64,000 nucleotides of DNA from an uncultured Eubacteriales bacterium (GCA_949294665.1 CASFID010000061.1:43150-107149); one strand, 5' to 3'. Positions 15,637-25,001 are shown, numbered from the stretch's first letter. The notes: a model not told the origin generated them from the sequence alone. Translations and numbers: made by a program.

Positions 15637-18069
15637 CTACTTCATAACGATATTTACGATCTTTTTCGGCACGTAGATCTCTTTGATCACATTTCCGGTC
15701 AGCTTATCAGCGACAGCTTCTTTTCCGGCTGTGATCGCCTCGTCTTTTGTCGCCTCGGCGGAAATGCTGATGACAGCTTTTGTCTTGCCGTTGATCTGTA
15801 CCGGGATCTCGATCTCATCGTCCTTCATCTCGTTCTCATCGTAGGTCGGCCATCCTGCCTTGAAGACAGTCTCGCTGTGTCCCAGCTGCTCCCACATCTC
15901 CTCTGCAAAATGCGGTGCAAATGGAGAGATGAGCACTGCGATGGTCTCCAGCGTCTCTTTGTCGATGCCGCCCTCTTTCTTGGCAACCTCGATGAACTTA
16001 TTGTTGTACTCCATGAAACCGGATACAACAGTATTCAGGCTGAAGCTCTCCAGACGGCTTGTGATATCGTAAACCATCTTGTGACGGAGCTTGATCATTT
16101 CTTTTGTCGCCTTGATATCTTTGTCCCTGCTGTCCTGGAGCAGATTCCAGAGACGTTTCAGGAAGCGGTTTACGCCGTCGATTCCGCGGTCGTCCCACTC
16201 GGCGTCCAGCTCCGGCGGTCCTACGAAGAGTTCATACATTCTCAGGGAGTCGCAGCCGTAATCACGTACAAGATCGTCCGGAGAAACTACATTTCCCTTG
16301 GACTTACTCATCTTGATTCCATTCTTTCCTGTGATCATTCCCTGATTGAACAGCTTGTGGAACGGCTCGTCAAAATCGATCACACCGATATCACACAGGA
16401 ACTTTGTATAGAATCTGGAGTACAGAAGATGCAGTACCGCGTGCTCCACGCCGCCGATATACATATCTACCGGCAGGTATTTGTCTGCTTTTTCTCTGGA
16501 GACCAGTTCTTTATCATTGTGATTGTCCACATATCGCAGGAAGTACCATGAAGATCCTGCCCACTGAGGCATCGTGTTCGTCTCTCTTTTGGCCGGTTTT
16601 CCGCATACCGGACACTTGCAGTTCACCCACTCGTCGATCGCTGCGAGCGGTGACTCGCCGGTTCCTGTCGGCTCGTAAGATTCTACGTCCGGAAGTGTGA
16701 GGGGCAGTTCTTCCTCCGGCACCGGCACACATCCGCAGTCCGGACAGTGCACGATCGGGATCGGCTCGCCCCAGTAACGCTGACGGGAAAATACCCAGTC
16801 GCGGAGCTTGTAGTTCACGGTCGCACGTCCCAGTCCTCTCTCCTCGATGATGTGCGGAGCTTCTTTTTTCAGGACAGCGGATTCCATGCCGTTCCACTCA
16901 CCGGAATTGATCATTGTTCCTGATGCCTCTGTATAAGCCTCTGTCATATTCTCGATCTCTTTGCCGTCTTTTGCGATGACCTGAACGATCGGAATGTCAA
17001 ATTTCTTTGCGAACTCAAAGTCACGGTCATCGTGAGCCGGCACACACATGATGGCTCCCGTACCGTAATCGGCAAGTACATAATCGGACAGCCAGATCGG
17101 CGTCTTGGCGCCGTTTAACGGGTTGATCGCATAGCTTCCCGTAAATACGCCGGTCTTCTCTTTATCCTGCATACGGTCTACATTTGACTTCATAGACGCT
17201 TCGTAGATGTATTTCTCTACCGCGTCTTTTGTCTCCGGTGTGGCGAGAGATTTTGCAAGAGCGTGCTCGGGAGCAAGTACCATAAATGTTGCGCCGTAGA
17301 GCGTATCCGGTCTTGTCGTGTACACCGTGATCTTCTCATCTCTTCCCTCAACCGGGAAATCAACCTCTGCACCGTATGATTTTCCGATCCAGTCTGTCTG
17401 CATCTTCTTAACCTTCTCCGGCCAGTCCAGCTTGTCGAGGTCATTTAACAGACGGTCCGCATATTTTGTGATGCGGAGCATCCACTGGCGGAGGTTCTTC
17501 TTCGTCACTTCCGCGCCGCAGCGCTCACATTTGCCGTTTACGACTTCCTCGTTCGCAAGGCCTGTCTTACAGGACGGACACCAGTTGATCGGGAATTCCT
17601 TCTCATATGCAAGACCTGCCTTGAACATTTTTACGAAGATCCACTGTGTCCACTTGTAGAAATTCGGATCTGTTGTATTTACTTCCATATCCCAGTCATA
17701 AAGCGCTGCGATATCGTTGATCTGTTTCTTGATATTTGCCACATTCTCAGCAGTAGATTTTGCCGGGTGAACGCCCATCTTGATGGCATAGTTCTCGGCC
17801 GGAAGTCCGAAAGCGTCCCATCCCATCGGATGAATGATATAGTAACCCTGCTGCAGTTTATAGCGGCTCCACACATCGGAGATCACGTAGCCTCTCCAGT
17901 GTCCGACATGAAGTCCGTTTCCCGACGGATACGGGAACATATCAAGGCAGTAGTATTTCTCCTTCTCTTTACCGCTGTCATCCACTTTCGGATTGACCGG
18001 GTTCTCTTCCCATCTCTCACGCCATTTTTTCTCAATTGCTCTGTGGTTGTACACGATCTTTGTACCCAT
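15637..18069 (-). CDS. leuS: Leucyl-tRNA synthetase
   Basis: About 810 residues. Charges tRNA-Leu with leucine. Class I motifs are intact: HIGH-type HVGH in PYPSGNGLHVGHWRGYV and KMSKS in GIKMSKSKGNVVSPD. The editing (CP1) insertion is present (TTRPDTLYGATFMVLAP). Two Cys pairs around residue 190 (CPSCKTGL ... CERCGAE) form a zinc knuckle, as do CPDCG and CPVCG near 450-500. Start is MGTKIVYN (18069) rather than a longer frame; GAGGAA lies 7 bp upstream. It is controlled by a T-box leader. Confidence 0.97.
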   Translation of the reverse strand: MGTKIVYNHRAIEKKWRERWEENPVNPKVDDSGKEKEKYYCLDMFPYPSGNGLHVGHWRGYVISDVWSRYKLQQGYYIIHPMGWDAFGLPAENYAIKMGVHPAKSTAENVANIKKQINDIAALYDWDMEVNTTDPNFYKWTQWIFVKMFKAGLAYEKEFPINWCPSCKTGLANEEVVNGKCERCGAEVTKKNLRQWMLRITKYADRLLNDLDKLDWPEKVKKMQTDWIGKSYGAEVDFPVEGRDEKITVYTTRPDTLYGATFMVLAPEHALAKSLATPETKDAVEKYIYEASMKSNVDRMQDKEKTGVFTGSYAINPLNGAKTPIWLSDYVLADYGTGAIMCVPAHDDRDFEFAKKFDIPIVQVIAKDGKEIENMTEAYTEASGTMINSGEWNGMESAVLKKEAPHIIEERGLGRATVNYKLRDWVFSRQRYWGEPIPIVHCPDCGCVPVPEEELPLTLPDVESYEPTGTGESPLAAIDEWVNCKCPVCGKPAKRETNTMPQWAGSSWYFLRYVDNHNDKELVSREKADKYLPVDMYIGGVEHAVLHLLYSRFYTKFLCDIGVIDFDEPFHKLFNQGMITGKNGIKMSKSKGNVVSPDDLVRDYGCDSLRMYELFVGPPELDAEWDDRGIDGVNRFLKRLWNLLQDSRDKDIKATKEMIKLRHKMVYDITSRLESFSLNTVVSGFMEYNNKFIEVAKKEGGIDKETLETIAVLISPFAPHFAEEMWEQLGHSETVFKAGWPTYDENEMKDDEIEIPVQINGKTKAVISISAEATKDEAITAGKEAVADKLTGNVIKEIYVPKKIVNIVMK

Positions 18070-18104
18070 CTGACGATTCCTCTCTTTCATGTATTAGTTG
18101 ATAA

Positions 18105-18146
18105 AGAAAGCCTTTTCTTCTCATATCAAGAGACGAAAAGGCTTAT
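18105..18146 (-). terminator. T-box regulatory terminator of leuS
   Basis: Minus strand: stem AAGCCTTTTCGTCTC / GAAGAAAAGGCTT followed by TCTTT, starting right after the T-box bulge. This is the terminator half of the attenuation switch ahead of leuS; uncharged tRNA should favour the alternative antiterminator. Confidence 0.8.
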
Positions 18147-18402
18147 TTTCCGTGGTACCACTCTCATTCACCCGACCGAGGTCAGATGCACTCATTGATT
18201 CTGTAACGGGAATTCCCGCTTCTGCCTACTCATACCACCTGGCAAGGTCTTTCCCTGGCTTAGCAGCGTGGCTGTTTCCTCACAGATTCAGCAGAAGAAC
18301 TCCGAGATCAGTTCAGAGTTTACGCCGCTGCCTCGCACCTCCCGGCAGCTCTCTGGAAACGATACGCCCCTACTACTTCTCTTCTTTGTCTTTGCAATAT
18401 TC
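18105..18402 (-). ncRNA. T-box leader controlling leuS
   Basis: A leader of about 300 nt between the promoter and leuS. The hallmark T-box bulge TGGTACCACG is at 18151-18160, just before the terminator. Near the 5' end a stem I-like region (GAGAGCTGCCGGGAGGTGC...) holds a GATCTCGGAG segment, in which CTC at 18304-18306 is a plausible leucine specifier; I am less sure of the specifier than of the T-box. Family knowledge: binding of uncharged cognate tRNA stabilises the antiterminator and allows leuS expression. Confidence 0.88.
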
Positions 18403-18408
18403 TCATTT

Positions 18409-18437
18409 ATTATAGAAAGAACCTTAAAATAAGTCAA
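18409..18437 (-). promoter_or_regulatory. Sigma-A promoter of leuS
   Basis: Minus strand: -35 TTGACT (18432-18437), 17-bp spacer, -10 TATAAT (18409-18414). Predicted transcript start near 18402, at the head of the T-box. The block is nearly repeated upstream of the ABC exporter gene at 20441-20469. Confidence 0.85.
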
Positions 18438-18449
18438 GACGATTTTTAT

Positions 18450-20225
18450 TTATTTCAGTCTTCCGTGGTACATATCACTGAAAATCCCGTCCTGATCGAT
18501 CAGTTCTACATATTTCCCTTTCTGGCTGATATGCCCCTGATCAAAGACGAGAATCTCATCGCAGTTCTCAAGAGTCGTCAGTCTGTGTGCGATAGAGATC
18601 ACAGTCACGCCGTGCTCATTTTTCATCTTCTCGATTTCAAGCTGAATGTGGCGTTCCGATGTATTGTCCAAAGCAGAAGTAGCTTCATCCAGGATCACGA
18701 TCTCCGGGCTGCGCAGGAAAATCCTTGCGATCGCGATCCTCTGTTTCTGTCCGCCTGACAGATTGCCTCCGCCCTCCGCGATCAGCGTATCGAATCTTTC
18801 CGGAAGGCTGTCAACAAAGTCATAAATGTATGCCTTTTTTGCCGCCTCCTCGATTTCTTCCTCTGAGACCTCATCATCGATCCCGTAACAGATATTGTCG
18901 CGGATCGTTCCGGCAATGAGGAAAGGGCTCTGCGGAACCAGTGCAATGGTGCCCGCAATATCATTTCTTGTCATGGAATCAATATTTCTTCCATTGATGA
19001 GGATCGTGCCCTCCGCCGGTTCCAGCCTGCATATTGCCTTGATCAATGATGATTTTCCGCAGCCGCTGGGGCCTGCGATACCGAGGAACATCCCCCGTCC
19101 GACTTTCAGACTGATATGATCCAGGACGGTTTTGTCCTGATCATAGCTGAACGTCAGATCGCGGATATCGATCACAGTATCGGATTCTGTTTCGCATTCT
19201 TTTCCGGCATCCTCATCCGCTGCGGGCAGATAAGAAAAGTCAGCAGGAAGCTCTGTCATCCGGAAGAAATCCTCTGCCAGTACGATACATTCTGACAGTT
19301 CATCCAGTATCCTGTGCAGTTCTTTCAACGGTGTGAGCAGCTGAGTAAAGCAAAGGTAGGCTGTCAGGACACTTCCCACGGTGATCACGCCTCTTGTGGC
19401 GAGCCATGTGGAAATCCCTATCATCAGCACGGTAAATACCGCTTCATTGATAAATTTCAGGCTGTCATACTTCGCCATCTGCAGATGATGCTTCATCTCT
19501 TTGCTTCGCAGGTATTCTGATTTCCGGTCAAAACGCCGGTTCTCTCTCCCCACACTGTCGGTAATACGGATCACTTCTATGCCGTTGAGCAGTTCCACGA
19601 TCGTACCGTCCATGGCCGATTTTGTCTCCAGGAGTTCTACTCGTATGCCCCGCTGGGTAGTGATCTGACGGAGCACGATGGCAGTCCCGATCGGGATCAC
19701 CAGCAGCATGGGAAGAGCAAGGATGACCGGCACGGTAGTAAATATCACCACGATGGCGGCAATGCTGTTGAAGACAGCCGGGGCAAAATCCATAAAGAGC
19801 AGTTTTTCCAGCTTGACTGTTCCCTCCAGACATCGGTTCAGCCTGCCGTGGATATTACCGGTCATATTTTTCTTAAAATAGTCCAGAGGCGCCTTTAAAA
19901 GGGAAGTGATAACAATCCCCCTTGCCTTTTTCTCTGTCCTTGTTGCTGTATCCTCCACCATCACTCTTCTCAGGATCTTTACCAGCTCATTCGCCACATT
20001 GACTGCCAGAATAAAGACAAGAAAGGGGATTACCTTCAAAAAATCCACCTCTCTGTGCACAAGGATGTCGTCTGTCAGCCGTCCTACAGCTTTCGGCGTC
20101 AGCTGTGTCAGACCTGCGGACAGGATCATGATAAAGATGATGACCACGAAAATGCCTTTCTGCCGGGAATCAAGCAGTCTGTATATTCGCTTTAAAACCT
20201 GCCTGAAACCTTTTGTATCACTCAT
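18450..20225 (-). CDS. ABC exporter, fused membrane and ATPase domains
   Basis: About 591 residues. Type I exporter: an N-terminal six-helix membrane domain (about 20-300) followed by an ATPase domain with Walker A GPSGCGKSS, signature LSGGQKQRIAIARIF, Walker B EIVILDEATSALD, and the switch His in IAHRLTTL. A single gene would act as a homodimer; substrate could be a lipid, drug or peptide and cannot be told from sequence. Start MSDTKGF (20225) follows AGGAGAGGG. It has its own promoter, nearly identical to that of leuS, and a leader of about 210 nt. Confidence 0.9.
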   Translation of the reverse strand: MSDTKGFRQVLKRIYRLLDSRQKGIFVVIIFIMILSAGLTQLTPKAVGRLTDDILVHREVDFLKVIPFLVFILAVNVANELVKILRRVMVEDTATRTEKKARGIVITSLLKAPLDYFKKNMTGNIHGRLNRCLEGTVKLEKLLFMDFAPAVFNSIAAIVVIFTTVPVILALPMLLVIPIGTAIVLRQITTQRGIRVELLETKSAMDGTIVELLNGIEVIRITDSVGRENRRFDRKSEYLRSKEMKHHLQMAKYDSLKFINEAVFTVLMIGISTWLATRGVITVGSVLTAYLCFTQLLTPLKELHRILDELSECIVLAEDFFRMTELPADFSYLPAADEDAGKECETESDTVIDIRDLTFSYDQDKTVLDHISLKVGRGMFLGIAGPSGCGKSSLIKAICRLEPAEGTILINGRNIDSMTRNDIAGTIALVPQSPFLIAGTIRDNICYGIDDEVSEEEIEEAAKKAYIYDFVDSLPERFDTLIAEGGGNLSGGQKQRIAIARIFLRSPEIVILDEATSALDNTSERHIQLEIEKMKNEHGVTVISIAHRLTTLENCDEILVFDQGHISQKGKYVELIDQDGIFSDMYHGRLK

Positions 20226-20434
20226 TCTATCCCTCTCCTGACTTTCGGCTCCCACCGTACTATTGTGCTATTTTACAGCTTTTCTTCCGGTGCGTCCAAA
20301 GTGGCAGATGCATCCGGAAACGGAGAGGAAGACTCTCACTCCCTCTCCGTCTGCGATCTCATTTTTTTATTTTCCGTAATGCGCAATAATGCTCTTATAA
20401 TTCCTGCAATATACTTATCCGTCTGACAATATAC
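20226..20434 (-). other. Long leader of the ABC exporter gene with a GC hairpin
   Basis: About 210 nt separate the promoter from the start codon. The leader contains a strong hairpin (CGGAGAGG...CCTCTCCG, about 20322-20350) and no reading frame of note. It shows no T-box bulge or other riboswitch signature that I recognise. The hairpin lacks a following T-run on the minus strand, so it is not an ordinary terminator; a regulatory leader is possible. Confidence 0.4.
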
Positions 20435-20440
20435 TCAATT

Positions 20441-20469
20441 ATTATAGAAAGAGCCCCAAAATAAGTCAA
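20441..20469 (-). promoter_or_regulatory. Sigma-A promoter of the ABC exporter (leuS promoter copy)
   Basis: Minus strand: -35 TTGACT (20464-20469), 17-bp spacer, -10 TATAAT (20441-20446). About 40 bp around it match the leuS promoter with only a few changes. Confidence 0.82.
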
Positions 20470-20496
20470 GATTTTTCGTACTGAAATGTACGCCTG

Positions 20497-22023
20497 CTAC
20501 TCCTGCAGCGATCTCTTTCTGGAGATCGTCACTTTCTCATCGTAACACGTAAATATCTCCTCCACTTTTTTCTTATCCGGCTTCGGCGTGATCAGACTCA
20601 CCACGGGGACCACGATAAGTCCCGCCACCATAGCTGCGGCTCCGGCATTGATCGGAGACTCAATGAATCCGATGAACATATTTGCCACCGTGATCCCCAC
20701 TCCGGCAATAAATCCCGCCCACACGGCCGCGCGGGTAACTCCTTTCCAGTAGAGCCCGTACATGAAGGGGGCAAGGAAGGCGCCTGCCAGAGCGCCCCAG
20801 GATATCCCCATAAGCTGGGCGATAAAGGTCGGAGGATCAAGGGCGATGACCACGGACACGACGAGGAAGAATACGATCAGCGCCTGCATGGTGACGATCT
20901 GTTTTTTCTCGCTCATGCCCTTCACCACATTGTCCTTGATCAGATCCAGCGTCATCGTCGAGCTTGATGTGAGCACAAGCGATGACAGAGTGGACATGGA
21001 CGCTGAGAGGACAAGCACTACGACGATTCCTATGAGGATGTCGGGCAGAGCGGAAAGCATATGCGGGATAATGCTGTCATAGACAATATTCCCGGCGTCG
21101 TCATAGATGGCCGGGCTGTCGAACAGTCTTCCGAACCCTCCGAGGAAATAGCAGCCTCCCGACACAACCACCGCGAACAGAGTCGAGATCACGGTTCCCG
21201 TATTGATGGACTTTTCGTCCTTTATGGCATAAAATTTCCCGATCATCTGGGGAAGGCCCCATGTTCCCAGAGATGTCAGTATCACGACTCCGAGAAGATT
21301 TACCGGATCCGGTCCGAAGAAAGAGGTAAACGCTCCCGGCTGTCCCTGTGTCAAAGCAACGTCGCTGGGTATCTGCGCCATCTCCGAGATCGCGTTCATG
21401 AATCCTCCCTGTCCGCTTAAAACCGCTGCGATCACAGCCACAATGCCGGCCAGCATGATGATCCCCTGGATGAAATCATTGATCGCGGTCGCCATATAGC
21501 CTCCAAGGATCACATACACTGCGGTGAACGCCGCCATGGCGATCACACACCACGAATAAGGAATATGGAACGCCATCTCGAACAGTCGTGACAGTCCGTT
21601 ATAGACGGAAGCAGTATAGGGAATCAGGAATATGAAAACGATGACAGAAGCCGCGATCTTAAGCGCTTTGCTGTCATATCTCTGACCGAAGAAATCCGGC
21701 ATGGTCTTAGAACCCAGATGCTGAGTCATGATCTTTGTCCTGCGCCCCAATACGACCCATGCCAGAAGGCTCCCTATCACAGCGTTTCCGATACCGATCC
21801 ACGTACTTGCAATCCCGTACTTCCACCCAAACTGGCCGGCATATCCGACGAATACAACGGCGGAAAAATAAGACGTCCCGTAGGCAAATGCCGTAAGCCA
21901 CGGCCCTACGGATCTTCCGCCCAGCACGAAACCGTCAACGCTGGTGGCGTGTCTCCTGGAGTAGATTCCCACGCCCGCCATGACTGCAAAAAACGCCACG
22001 AGCAATATGATCTTGATACCCAT
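20497..22023 (-). CDS. Sodium:solute symporter (SSS family)
   Basis: 508 residues with about 13 membrane segments and SSS family features (GGRSVGPWLTAFAYGTSYFS near the N-terminus; LSASMSTLSSLVLTSSS around residue 340, the region of the second sodium site). Family members move proline, pantothenate, sugars, sialic acid or organic acids with sodium. The substrate here is not clear; it is nearest in general look to the PutP/PanF branch. It is a single-gene unit with its own promoter and an unusual set of repeats in the leader. Confidence 0.87.
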   Translation of the reverse strand: MGIKIILLVAFFAVMAGVGIYSRRHATSVDGFVLGGRSVGPWLTAFAYGTSYFSAVVFVGYAGQFGWKYGIASTWIGIGNAVIGSLLAWVVLGRRTKIMTQHLGSKTMPDFFGQRYDSKALKIAASVIVFIFLIPYTASVYNGLSRLFEMAFHIPYSWCVIAMAAFTAVYVILGGYMATAINDFIQGIIMLAGIVAVIAAVLSGQGGFMNAISEMAQIPSDVALTQGQPGAFTSFFGPDPVNLLGVVILTSLGTWGLPQMIGKFYAIKDEKSINTGTVISTLFAVVVSGGCYFLGGFGRLFDSPAIYDDAGNIVYDSIIPHMLSALPDILIGIVVVLVLSASMSTLSSLVLTSSSTMTLDLIKDNVVKGMSEKKQIVTMQALIVFFLVVSVVIALDPPTFIAQLMGISWGALAGAFLAPFMYGLYWKGVTRAAVWAGFIAGVGITVANMFIGFIESPINAGAAAMVAGLIVVPVVSLITPKPDKKKVEEIFTCYDEKVTISRKRSLQE

Positions 22024-22062
22024 TTCTCATTCCTCAACTTTCATATCAGTTTTGCCAATTTA

Positions 22063-22100
22063 CTTTAAAGCGTTGCGCTTTAAAGTTCTACGCTTTAAAG
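22063..22100. promoter_or_regulatory. Three CTTTAAAG palindromes at 15-bp spacing (candidate operators)
   Basis: Identical 8-bp palindromes start at 22063, 22078 and 22093, exactly 15 bp apart, each with a CG on one side. They lie in the leader of the symporter gene, between the promoter and the ATG. The even spacing suggests protein binding sites; paired copies could also fold as RNA hairpins. Confidence 0.55.
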
Positions 22101-22119
22101 CAATAAAGTCTTCTGATAT

Positions 22120-22149
22120 AGAATAACACGGGCGGAAAGCCCGTGTCAA
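22120..22149 (-). promoter_or_regulatory. Symporter promoter with a palindrome in the spacer
   Basis: Minus strand: -35 TTGACA (22144-22149), 18-bp spacer, -10 TATTCT (22120-22125). The spacer is occupied by ACACGGGC-N5-GCCCGTGT (22126-22146), a perfect 8-bp-arm inverted repeat. The same hairpin lies just after mgsA and may double as its terminator. Confidence 0.6.
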
Positions 22150-22184
22150 TCCCAAACTTCTGCCGTTTTTCACATTGATCCGCC

Positions 22185-22661
22185 TTACTTCATCTTCTCT
22201 ACACGATCCTGGATCGTCTTGTTAAAATTCTCGATCTGTCTGCTGTAAGACTCTTCCATATATTTTGAATTCAGCATGAAGTCTGCCGTAGCCAGATTGT
22301 TCGCGATCGGGATATCGTATACGACAGCGATGCGCAGGAGTGCTTTCACATCAGGATCATGTGGCTGCGCTTCCAGCGGATCCCACAGGAATATCATGAA
22401 GTCGATCTGGCCTTCCACGATCTTGGCTCCGATCTGCTGGTCGCCGCCGAGCGGTCCGCTGCAGTATCCTTTTACCGGAAGTCCGGTCCGCTCCGCAATG
22501 AGACGCGCCGTTGTTCCGGTACCACAGAGGAAATGCCCTTTCAGCACTTCTTTGTTCCTGTCGCACCAGTCCACAAGTTCCTTTTTCTTGCCGTCATGAG
22601 CAACCAGAGCGATATGCTTTGTCTTGCCGATCTCCATTGTCACATAATTGTCGTTAAGCAT
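22185..22661 (-). CDS. mgsA: Methylglyoxal synthase
   Basis: About 158 residues from MLNDNYVTMEIGKT; AGGAGG lies 9 bp upstream, so the longer frame is discarded. Converts dihydroxyacetone phosphate to methylglyoxal plus phosphate, a bypass that relieves sugar-phosphate stress. Family motifs are visible: ALVAHDGKK, the phosphate-binding GTGTTARLI, SGPLGGDQQIGA with the catalytic Asp, and FLWDPLEAQPHDPD. Length is normal. It begins 56 bp after the ABC-exporter permease stop and may be part of that transcript. Confidence 0.96.
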   Translation of the reverse strand: MLNDNYVTMEIGKTKHIALVAHDGKKKELVDWCDRNKEVLKGHFLCGTGTTARLIAERTGLPVKGYCSGPLGGDQQIGAKIVEGQIDFMIFLWDPLEAQPHDPDVKALLRIAVVYDIPIANNLATADFMLNSKYMEESYSRQIENFNKTIQDRVEKMK

Positions 22662-22716
22662 CTTTCCATACCTCCTGCAACACGTATCGTTATTTATACA
22701 AAAATGCCAGGCAGCT

Positions 22717-24294
22717 TCAGACCATCTGCTCCATTGTGTCAAACCTGAACGATGCGAGAGCCGCCATTGCCACTGTAACCATGATACTATAGATCAGCAC
22801 AATTGGAAAGATAAAATCTATATTGATAAATATGCCCACTAAAACGGCCGCCCCTGCGCCCAGTCCGAGCAGAGTCATCTGGATAAACATTCTGATCACA
22901 TTCTGGCCTGTCTTTCCGAATATTTCTCCTACCAGCCACTGAGCGATGACCGTCGTGTACAGCCGGTCCGCCTGGATCACTGTATAGATCAGGATACAGT
23001 ATATGATCTCCACAGGTCCTACATGCCAGATGATGCCCACGGGAATACAGATGATGCTGCCATTTACAAGAGCTTTGATATGCTCCATAAGCGTGGCATA
23101 CCACATCTTTCTGAACGGGCTGTCCGGTATGAGATACAGATAAGGGCTCTTAAGCTCGTTCTCCCATTTTCCCAGATATCCGCTCATCACCAGAGATACA
23201 TATGCCACGACGCCCAGCAGGAATACGGCGCCCATTTCCGGTCCGTCTGCCGCTTCGCTAAGCCCGTAGGCGAACAGAAATGCCAGGGCAATGGAAATGA
23301 CTGTCATCTTGTCAAAAAAGAAAAATCTTTCTTTCTTATATTCGAGAAGCTGCCGGTAGAAGACCGCTTTGGCTCCCCGCCCTCCAAGTGTCTCTCTGAC
23401 GCGGCGGAACTTTCTTTTCTTCCCGCCAAGCCCAAAGACCATCTCTCCGTTTTTCTGCCGTTTTTTCAACTCAGCATAGTCGTCCGCGAACTTTGCCGCT
23501 TCTTCGTAATATCCTCCGTCGCACTTCATCCGAAACGCTCCGACAGCTGAGAGAACGACCGTCAGTGCATACAGCGCCGTGCATATGATATTAAGCGTTG
23601 TCGGTCCGAGAAGGATCAGACGGTAAGCGGCAATCTGCCATCCGATCACCGGGATCATCTGAAGCGCCGGGGAATTGATGAACGCCGACGCAGTCTCCAG
23701 AGACAGTCCGTTCCTTCGGAAATACAACACTACCGCCAGGGTAAATGCAATAAGGAATATCTTAATTGCCGTTCGCACCGCACTGATCAGCTTCTGTGGC
23801 AGATGATCATTCGTATAGAGAAATATGATCGCCGCCACCTCGAAAGTAATCTCCAGCACACACCCGGTCAGAAACAGAAGGATGACCTGGAAAAACGGAA
23901 CCTGAAATACCGTAATTCCACAGATCGCAAGGAGGATCCAGACCACTGCGGACATCAGATAGTTCATCCATGCGCTGTTGATAAGGACCGCCTTGGGATT
24001 TAACGGGGAAGGAAACACAAAATGGGCGTGGGCCGGCCTGAAAATGATCCCCTTCCTCGAGGAGTAACTCATAAAATTTCCCAGCGTCATGTAAATGCTC
24101 CAGAGCGTCAGTATGACAATGAGCCCGTATACCGAATCAAACTTTGTCGTGACTGCCAGTGAAGCAAGCGTTACGACGACAAAGATCCCATAGGCAATAC
24201 CGAAAATAAGCGCTATGAGCGTCGAAGGTTTCCGCACAGCCCGCTTCAGATTATTGATAAGACTCCGTTTCGTAAGATAGATCAGCGCTCTCAT
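22717..24294 (-). CDS. ABC-2-type exporter permease (putative ABC exporter family)
   Basis: 525 residues with about 12-14 membrane segments and a cytoplasmic loop of basic residues around 270-310 (GGKKRKFRRVRE). It matches the putative ABC-exporter permease family common in Clostridia, always paired with a CcmA-type ATPase. Substrate unknown. Its start overlaps the stop of the ATPase by 4 bp (ATGA type), so the two are translationally coupled. The operator ahead of the ATPase should control both. Confidence 0.82.
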   Translation of the reverse strand: MRALIYLTKRSLINNLKRAVRKPSTLIALIFGIAYGIFVVVTLASLAVTTKFDSVYGLIVILTLWSIYMTLGNFMSYSSRKGIIFRPAHAHFVFPSPLNPKAVLINSAWMNYLMSAVVWILLAICGITVFQVPFFQVILLFLTGCVLEITFEVAAIIFLYTNDHLPQKLISAVRTAIKIFLIAFTLAVVLYFRRNGLSLETASAFINSPALQMIPVIGWQIAAYRLILLGPTTLNIICTALYALTVVLSAVGAFRMKCDGGYYEEAAKFADDYAELKKRQKNGEMVFGLGGKKRKFRRVRETLGGRGAKAVFYRQLLEYKKERFFFFDKMTVISIALAFLFAYGLSEAADGPEMGAVFLLGVVAYVSLVMSGYLGKWENELKSPYLYLIPDSPFRKMWYATLMEHIKALVNGSIICIPVGIIWHVGPVEIIYCILIYTVIQADRLYTTVIAQWLVGEIFGKTGQNVIRMFIQMTLLGLGAGAAVLVGIFINIDFIFPIVLIYSIMVTVAMAALASFRFDTMEQMV

Positions 24295-24989
24295 TCATCT
24301 TCACCGCCTGTCATTGCAAAGAACAGTTCGTCAAGATCCCGCCCTTTTGCGTCTTCTTTCGTATAGGAGCCTTTGATATGCCCTTTCTCCATCACAAACA
24401 TGACGTCCCAAAGATCCTCCACCATCTCGAGCATATGTGTGCTTATCAGAATGGTGACGCCCCGGTCCCTCAGCTTCTGAACGACCTCTTTGAGCGTCTT
24501 GATCGCCGCCGGATCTAGTCCGACCATAGGCTCGTCAAGGAGCATGACGCTGGGCTTTACCGCAAGAGCGCAGCAGATGCTCACTTTCTGCATCATTCCT
24601 TTTGAGAGTTCGTTGCCAAGCTTATCCTGCTTGTCTTCCATCTCGAATTCTCTTAAGATATCTTCCACCTCATCGTCTGTGATATCACTGCCGTATGCCA
24701 TTCGCATATAGTCCACATGTTCCCGAACCGTCAGAGCGTCGAACATGCTCGGGATCTCGGGCACATAGGCGAAAGCCCTCTTTGCCTCCGTTGTGCGCGC
24801 CGGCATTCCCTGGATGCGTATCATCCCCTTATATCTCAACAGTCCGGCGATACTCTTGATGATCGTAGACTTCCCTGCTCCGTTCGGTCCCAGCAGTATG
24901 CCGGTCTGTGCGTCCGGAACAGTAAAGCTTACATTGTCTACCGCAAGATTCTTTCCGTATGATTTGCTCAGTCCCTGTACCTCTAACAT
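24291..24989 (-). CDS. ABC exporter ATPase (CcmA type)
   Basis: 232 residues: Walker A GPNGAGKST, Q-loop FAYVPEIPSMF, signature-like ELSKGMMQKVSICCAL, Walker B VMLLDEPMVGLDP, and the switch His in ISTHMLEM. The signature is LSKG rather than LSGG, common in this exporter branch. GGAGGC lies 3-8 bp ahead of the ATG. First gene of the unit; it is followed by the permease and possibly mgsA. Confidence 0.92.
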   Translation of the reverse strand: MLEVQGLSKSYGKNLAVDNVSFTVPDAQTGILLGPNGAGKSTIIKSIAGLLRYKGMIRIQGMPARTTEAKRAFAYVPEIPSMFDALTVREHVDYMRMAYGSDITDDEVEDILREFEMEDKQDKLGNELSKGMMQKVSICCALAVKPSVMLLDEPMVGLDPAAIKTLKEVVQKLRDRGVTILISTHMLEMVEDLWDVMFVMEKGHIKGSYTKEDAKGRDLDELFFAMTGGEDE

Positions 24990-25001
24990 AATGCCTCCAT
25001 T

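Noticed and set aside
20226-20434. Second T-box ahead of the ABC exporter
   Set aside because: Although the promoter copies that of leuS, there is no TGGTACC bulge and no specifier-type stem in this leader.
22120-22149. Simple terminator for mgsA
   Set aside because: The ACACGGGC/GCCCGTGT hairpin has no T-run, and it lies exactly in the spacer of a good promoter, so I list it first as promoter plus operator; a double role is still possible.
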